Source of the DNA: Anadara kagoshimensis
Lineage: Eukaryota; Mollusca; Bivalvia; Arcoida; Arcidae
DNA length: 64,000 nucleotides
Assembly (NCBI GenBank): GCA_021292105.1
Contig: CM037870.1
Location: 7,413,558 to 7,477,557, forward strand
Direction of reading: 5' to 3'
In this document: positions 59,586-64,000 of the stretch, one piece after another
Numbering within the stretch: position 1 is the first letter of the stretch
Layout: the number at the start of each line of letters is the position of its first letter
Program-made: the position numbers and the translations under genes
The notes under the pieces: generated by a model
Told to the model about the DNA's origin: nothing
What the model saw: the letters and a program-made list of their open reading frames with translations, nothing else
The model's database searches: none

Positions 59586-60509
59586 ACATACCAGAGCTGC
59601 CAACAGACCCTCAACCCGCGGGTCTGACCCTGATTTGGACATTCATTCCCGCAGACCCACCAAGAAGGGGAGTGACCCGCAGTGACCGCAGTTTGAGGGT
59701 TTGTAATATTCAGATCCATCTGTAATCGCGGCGAATTAGAGTGAATAACATGTGTGAACTAAGGGTGTAGTGGATTAATTTAGTGCCCGGGACCTGGCAG
59801 GTGGAAAATCACTATGTGCATTATACTTTATCCATATGAGAACACACCATATTTTTTAAATCTAATTTTCAATTCTTTTTGGGAGGAATGCACTCATAGT
59901 CTGGTAGAGGATTTTGAAAAATCCGCTTATTTTTCGATGTAGGGAGGACAACGTGTTCAAAGGTGGCAAGTTATGTCATAACCTTCTTTGAACTTTACTT
60001 TGGTAGAATCGGCTTGTTGCCAAGCAAGATTTCACCCAGGGGCCATTGTGGGGGTAGCTAAAGGTCAATAGGTGCAAATTTCAAGTGAAAATGCCCATAT
60101 TGACCTATACACAAGTTCAAGGTGGCTTACAGAAGTTTTTCTTTATACATTTTGTCTTCTAAATATGTAAATGGTATCTTCAAATTAATAGAAAGTCATA
60201 TCCAACTAATTCAGTCACTTATTTTCAAGTTTTCCATGAAAAATAAGATTAGACGTTTGCACAAATTTGACCTTTACAAATATCATTAATTGTGGCAAAT
60301 AAATACTAGTATAAACACATTTGTGCATTTGAAATTGTTTAACAAAACTTTAGACTTCTGTTAAAATAATTTTACTGAATCATATTGCCCGCATTTATAT
60401 AAGTATCCACTTTTTAAAAAAAAGAAATCAAAGTACTGGTGGTACTGAAAGATTTGATTAGCTATAATGACTGTATCTGTATAATACTATCAAGTGTGTT
60501 CTCTTTTTC

Positions 60510-61590
60510 TGGTGGAAATATTAGTGAACTGTTGAAACACGAACTATTCCTAGTGCCGCTTTCTATACCTGATACACCAGGACCCTTGTTATCTGCAGCC
60601 GACGAGTCGGATCTTCAAAATATCCCTGAGGAAGAAGTTTGCATGGAGACATTACTACCAAAATAATTAATGGTCAAACTTTAGTTGTAGCACTGGGAAA
60701 ACGGAAAGGCATCAATACATTCGGCGAGTTAGGAAACGCACAAACTGTTTTTATCCACGCGAAAGATAAATGTATTAAAATTGATGTCATTATGATAAGA
60801 TATGACAACTAATCCATAAAAGGTGAATCCATCTAGATAAAAGAGGATCAGGCCCCCGTTCTGTTAGAAGAATTATTGATAATTAAAATGTCCCTCTGCC
60901 ATCAAATTGGTAAGATTTTATCAGTCACCAAGAAAACAAATAGGATCTCGAAGTAATCCAAGACACTTCTTAGCTTAGCTGAGGGTATCAGGGGGTCCAA
61001 CAGACAGCATGTTCTTCATACAGAAGAAGGAGTGTAACCGTTTTTAAAGCTTTATACAAGGAAGCCGATACTAGAATTGTTCCCCATGGTGTTGATGCAA
61101 GGCTATAAAAGAACAGTTGTTGTCTGTCGTGATACTGATGACCTTATTCTTCTGTTGCTTTTAAATGCGGAAGTATGATTCCAGACCGGGACATCTAAAG
61201 TTCGTCCCTGTTCATTGCATAAAATTATCACCTCTGGAGAGGAATAAGCTCCCAGTATTCCATGCAATTGCAGACTGTAAGACTGTCAATTAACTTTCTA
61301 AATACAGCATTCCGTGTTTCCAGGGAAAACAGGGAACACACAGGTCCTCTTCCCACTCTTGCAAGAGGGAACTTTTCTAAACTTGTGAGTGCAGATGCCT
61401 TCATTGAATGTACCTAGCGAGGATTTCTCATCTACGATGTAAACTGTTCCTCTCAGGGGAAAAGTACAATTGAAAATTTGCTTCCAACACCATATGCAAC
61501 CGACCTACATATTCAACGTGGATACTATTAAACTGCTGTTTGGCTGCATTTAGTTATACCTGGTATTTGTTCCGGATCTCCCATCACCTA
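60510..61590 (+). pseudogene. Decayed copy of a multicopy invertebrate gene with nuclease-like motifs
   Basis: Fragments in changing frames: ISELLKHELFLVPLSIPDTP (60520s), FGELGNAQTVF and KIDVIMIRYD (60730-60810), DTRIVPH (61068), VVVCRDTDDLILLLLL (61115-61165), FHAIADCKTV (61259-61290), then NLLPTPYATDLHIQRGYY (61478) and a VPDLPSP-like end. This order fits a multicopy uncharacterised protein seen in molluscs and cnidarians, with a RDTDVLILL and FHAITGCDTVSxFxGxGK core that I think resembles FEN/XPG-type PIN nucleases. At least six stops and several frameshifts; the GCD motif has become DCK. The family match is from memory and would need a search. Confidence 0.65.
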
Positions 61591-61639
61591 TAGGACACGG
61601 ATGGTGCTAGTCTCACTAACTTGCGTACTGTATGCATTT

Positions 61640-61900
61640 AACTCCCAGTGGAGGTTAGTCCATCGAAAAAATCCCTCAAACTGGCTCTGTTCTGCGCAAT
61701 TTTACCCCCTTTGTTTCAATTCCAGAAACTTGTCTCAAGGTGTCTTTGATTCTTGTGTGTTCCATTTCAAAGTTTTGTGATGTTGTTGGCAGGTGTCTTG
61801 GTGGTGTGACCTATCCATCCCCAATGTCGCTTTTGTGTTTGTGTTTCAAAGCGACCTTGTTTTGTGATCCACCATAAACTTTTCGTTACTAATTTTGTCT
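61640..61900 (-). pseudogene. LINE C-terminal remnant
   Basis: Minus-strand reading shows GWIGHTTKTPANNITKL and later IAQNRASLRDFFDGLTS, a degraded version of the LINE end found at 55190-55510. Confidence 0.5.
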
Positions 61901-62189
61901 TGCCATCTGGCAACAAGACCACGAACAATACTAGTTTTTATACTTAAATCTGAGTTTTTTCACCAATTAAACTTATTATTATTATTTTTATTTTTGCTTA
62001 AATCTTACTTTGAACATTAACTTTTCTAAGACAATTACAGGTCAAAGGATCATGAACAAAACTTAACTTTTTGGACTTAGGTTAAGTATTTTCCTGATGT
62101 TCACGATTATTCTCGGACAGTTAAGTTAGTGCGAGTCTGAATGTGACTTAAAACAGTTTTAATGAGAAAATTGCAAATTGGTTGATTGC

Positions 62190-62515
62190 ATGGGGTTTTA
62201 CGGGCTTTTACGTATTTCAGTCATATCAAGACGTCACCAGCTATAGGTGAAGTGGCAGAAATTTTGACCTTTGCAGTGAACTTAGGAAAATGTGCAGGAA
62301 AAGTTCCTTAACATGTTATACCCGCCTTGGCACGGGGGCATCGGTTTTTAAGATCTCTCTCAAAGGATCTCATGACTTTCGTTTCTAAATACCGAGTGTT
62401 TGGCAAAAGAAAAGTCACTACCTTATTTCAAGTCTTGATCAGACCAAACTAGGGTTCGAACCCAGGACTGGTCACATACGGGGAGTGAGCGCTATACCAA
62501 TTGAGCTACAGTAGG
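62190..62515 (-). repeat. SINE family 1, near full length
   Basis: Head rc of ctagggttcgaacccaggac and caattgagctacagtagg; body with agctataggtgaagtggcagaa. Nested in the TIR element. Confidence 0.7.
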
Positions 62516-63529
62516 GGGTTTTAATGAGAAAAATAACCTTTACCAAAACCATGTCGTGCATTGCTGAAATGTAAATATAAATCATGTTGCACTACAAGTG
62601 GGTGGCTGTATGCACTTGCAATGGGACCGTTGAACCGTTGATTGGTGGAATCCTTTGAATGATAATGCCACAGATAGTGATATTGATGAATGAAAAGAAA
62701 TCGCTAGATGTGACTGATATATTCCAGAGATTCTCGTGACTATGGCTTGCCGATTACAGTACTTGCAGTACTTTGATTTTAAACTTTTAATAAATTTCAA
62801 ATTATCAGCTGGGTTTAAACAATATATTTGTTTTAATCACAGTCGTGTATTAACAAAATAATTATATTTTAACATTTTGATTCATGCTTTGATGTTACAT
62901 GTATACTTTTATTTTATTCTATTTTGAAGCTTGTGTCAGAATTTTGAAAAACAACATTGAAATATTTAAATTTTAGCCTAAACAGTCTCAATTAGCTTCC
63001 TAGTCAACGTTAAAATACATGAATATGCTATGATTGCATGAAAACAGATTTATTTGATTATTTGAATCTCAAAAAGTATATATTTGGACAGCTATAAACT
63101 AATAAAGATTAATTTTTAGAAAAAAAAACACTATCTGACCTTTGACCTTTTATCTACTAAACCAAGGGTCGATCAGCTTGGCAACAGGTTGATTCTTGAC
63201 CCCTAACCTATGATGATAAAAGACAGCTATGTTGCCAGCTTTGAACACTCATGTCCCCCTATTGTGAAATTTCAATTTTTTTCCACCAGACTATCAGACA
63301 CGGTCAGATTTCGGTCGGACCCGCAATTACACAAAATAGGGTTGGCAGCTCTGACATACAAGGAACATACATGTATGTCACAGTAACATATATCTTAAAT
63401 TATTTTCAAGAAGGGCATGGCAAACTATCACATAATTGCGAGATATCTTTGAGTATAATACTTTGCTTATTTAAAATAAATCAAGCGAATTCAGTGAATT
63501 AGGATCTTTTTGTGATTTGTACTTATGTT

Positions 63530-63735
63530 CAAAGGCACATAACTCCGAGGAAAAAGAGCAAACCAACTCGGGTTAACGATATACGCATCTCCTATCTATG
63601 TTGAAACGTTGCGCCAAGTTTCGCGAAATAGTGCTTCATAATTTTGAAGAATTAGCACAGACAAGAATTTCGGACGGACGGAAACTCAATTTATTACCAC
63701 CACCCCCCCCCCCCCTTTCTCTGAAAGCCGGGGGT
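63530..63735. repeat. Dispersed cggacggacgg repeat with poly-C
   Basis: aaaggcacataactccgagg, gccaagtttcgcgaaat and tttcggacggacgga, then a 14-base poly-C run. I recall phrases of this type as a common dispersed sequence in bivalve genomes. No coding frame. Confidence 0.45.
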
Positions 63736-63843
63736 TAAAAACGACCGACTATTTCATCTGTGAATAAAAAACGCATTGCCTATGAAATATTCTTTTTCTT
63801 TATTTTAATTTTTCTTTTAACCAATTATAATTGTGATTATTAG

Positions 63844-64000
63844 GACTCATTTACATAATCATATTTCTGATTGCACATAAAACTAGAAAAAGCAAACTTA
63901 ATAGAATTAGAGTTGTGTTTGCCAGTAATGTACTGGAAGAGGAAGGCCCGTTACAGAAGTCCGTATCACAGAGAGTCAAACAGATACTAAATCCGGACTG
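63844..64000 (+). CDS. Possible membrane-protein exon, cut by the right edge
   Basis: A long pyrimidine-rich tract (63790-63822) leads to an AG acceptor at 63842-63843; the following frame stays open to the window end (about 52 residues, entering in phase 1). It reads LIYIIIFLIAHKTRKSKLNR, then IRVVFASNVLEEEGPLQKSV and SQRVKQILNPD: a hydrophobic helix, a basic stop-transfer and a charged segment. This looks like the junction of a single-pass protein, but I recognise no family. A TGA closes the frame just upstream, so it can only be an internal or terminal exon. Confidence 0.4.

Larger units (their letters stand above)
56744..59591. repeat. Tandem segmental duplication (56744-58363 and 58364-59591)
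   Basis: Both halves start taaagcag-gttaatgcat-gg, share a long near-identical body (gcttatgtaataataatactt, cggaagtcttttattctgct, atccctaatggtgtttaacg) and end in a minus-strand SINE with extra tRNA heads. The second copy lacks about 170 bases found in the first (about 56880-57060) and has two heads instead of four. Some short minus-strand frames are almost identical in both but resemble no protein I know. Confidence 0.9.
59592..63353. mobile_element. 3.76-kb TIR element with 6-bp target duplication
   Basis: CAGAGCTGCCAAC at 59592-59604 is repeated inverted at 63341-63353, and ACATAC directly precedes (59586-59591) and follows (63354-63359). The duplicated segment next door keeps the uninterrupted gtacatac context. 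Both ends match the small element at 2963-3324, its likely deletion derivative. Inside are a decayed gene (60510-61590), a LINE remnant (61640-61900) and a SINE (62190-62515). I cannot assign a superfamily from a 6-bp duplication and these ends, and see no transposase. Confidence 0.75.

Overview
The window reads as AT-rich nuclear DNA from a lophotrochozoan animal, most likely a mollusc and probably a bivalve. The support is spliced genes with kilobase introns, a nicotinic-receptor-like Cys-loop subunit, several tRNA-headed SINE families, many TIR/MITE families and a reverse-transcriptase retroelement with numerous broken copies. Nothing looks bacterial or viral. The species assignment is an inference.

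Four protein-coding loci can be supported. (1) A + strand four-exon gene (coding 1238-16935, 434 aa) carries five acidic repeats, a near-exact copy of the TEAD-binding omega-loop of YAP and FAM181 (VPMRxRxLPxSFW), a YAP-like LxxLF helix and an AT-hook-like KRGRPRK. I read it as a nuclear TEAD-interacting cofactor. (2) A - strand seven-exon gene (coding 34287 down to 25610, 515 aa) encodes a signal peptide, two tandem CUB-like modules each split by an intron at the same place and phase, one membrane helix and a cytoplasmic tail with four PPxY motifs. Its 5' leader exon is duplicated, and both copies would splice in frame. (3) A + strand single-exon Cys-loop receptor subunit (48952-50256, 434 aa) has a cation-channel M2 but no vicinal cysteines. 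(4) A possible exon (63844-64000) of a membrane protein runs off the right edge.

Layout: 1-1237 promoter/5' UTR; 1238-16935 gene 1 with repeat-filled introns; 16936-25556 intergenic with retroelement pieces; 25557-35300 gene 2 and its duplicated leader; 35985-38318 a 36-bp minisatellite; 38320-48951 retroelement debris; 48952-50344 receptor; 50345-56740 MITEs, LINE and a second minisatellite (53226-54105); 56744-59591 a tandem segmental duplication ending in arrays of SINE tRNA heads; 59592-63353 a 3.76-kb TIR element flanked by a 6-bp ACATAC duplication and containing a decayed multi-stop gene; then unique sequence and the right-edge exon.

Genes 1 and 2 are convergent. Gene 1 could act in Hippo-type transcription, and gene 2's PPxY tail is suited to WW-domain partners such as Nedd4-type ligases. 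A functional link between them is only a speculation from motifs.
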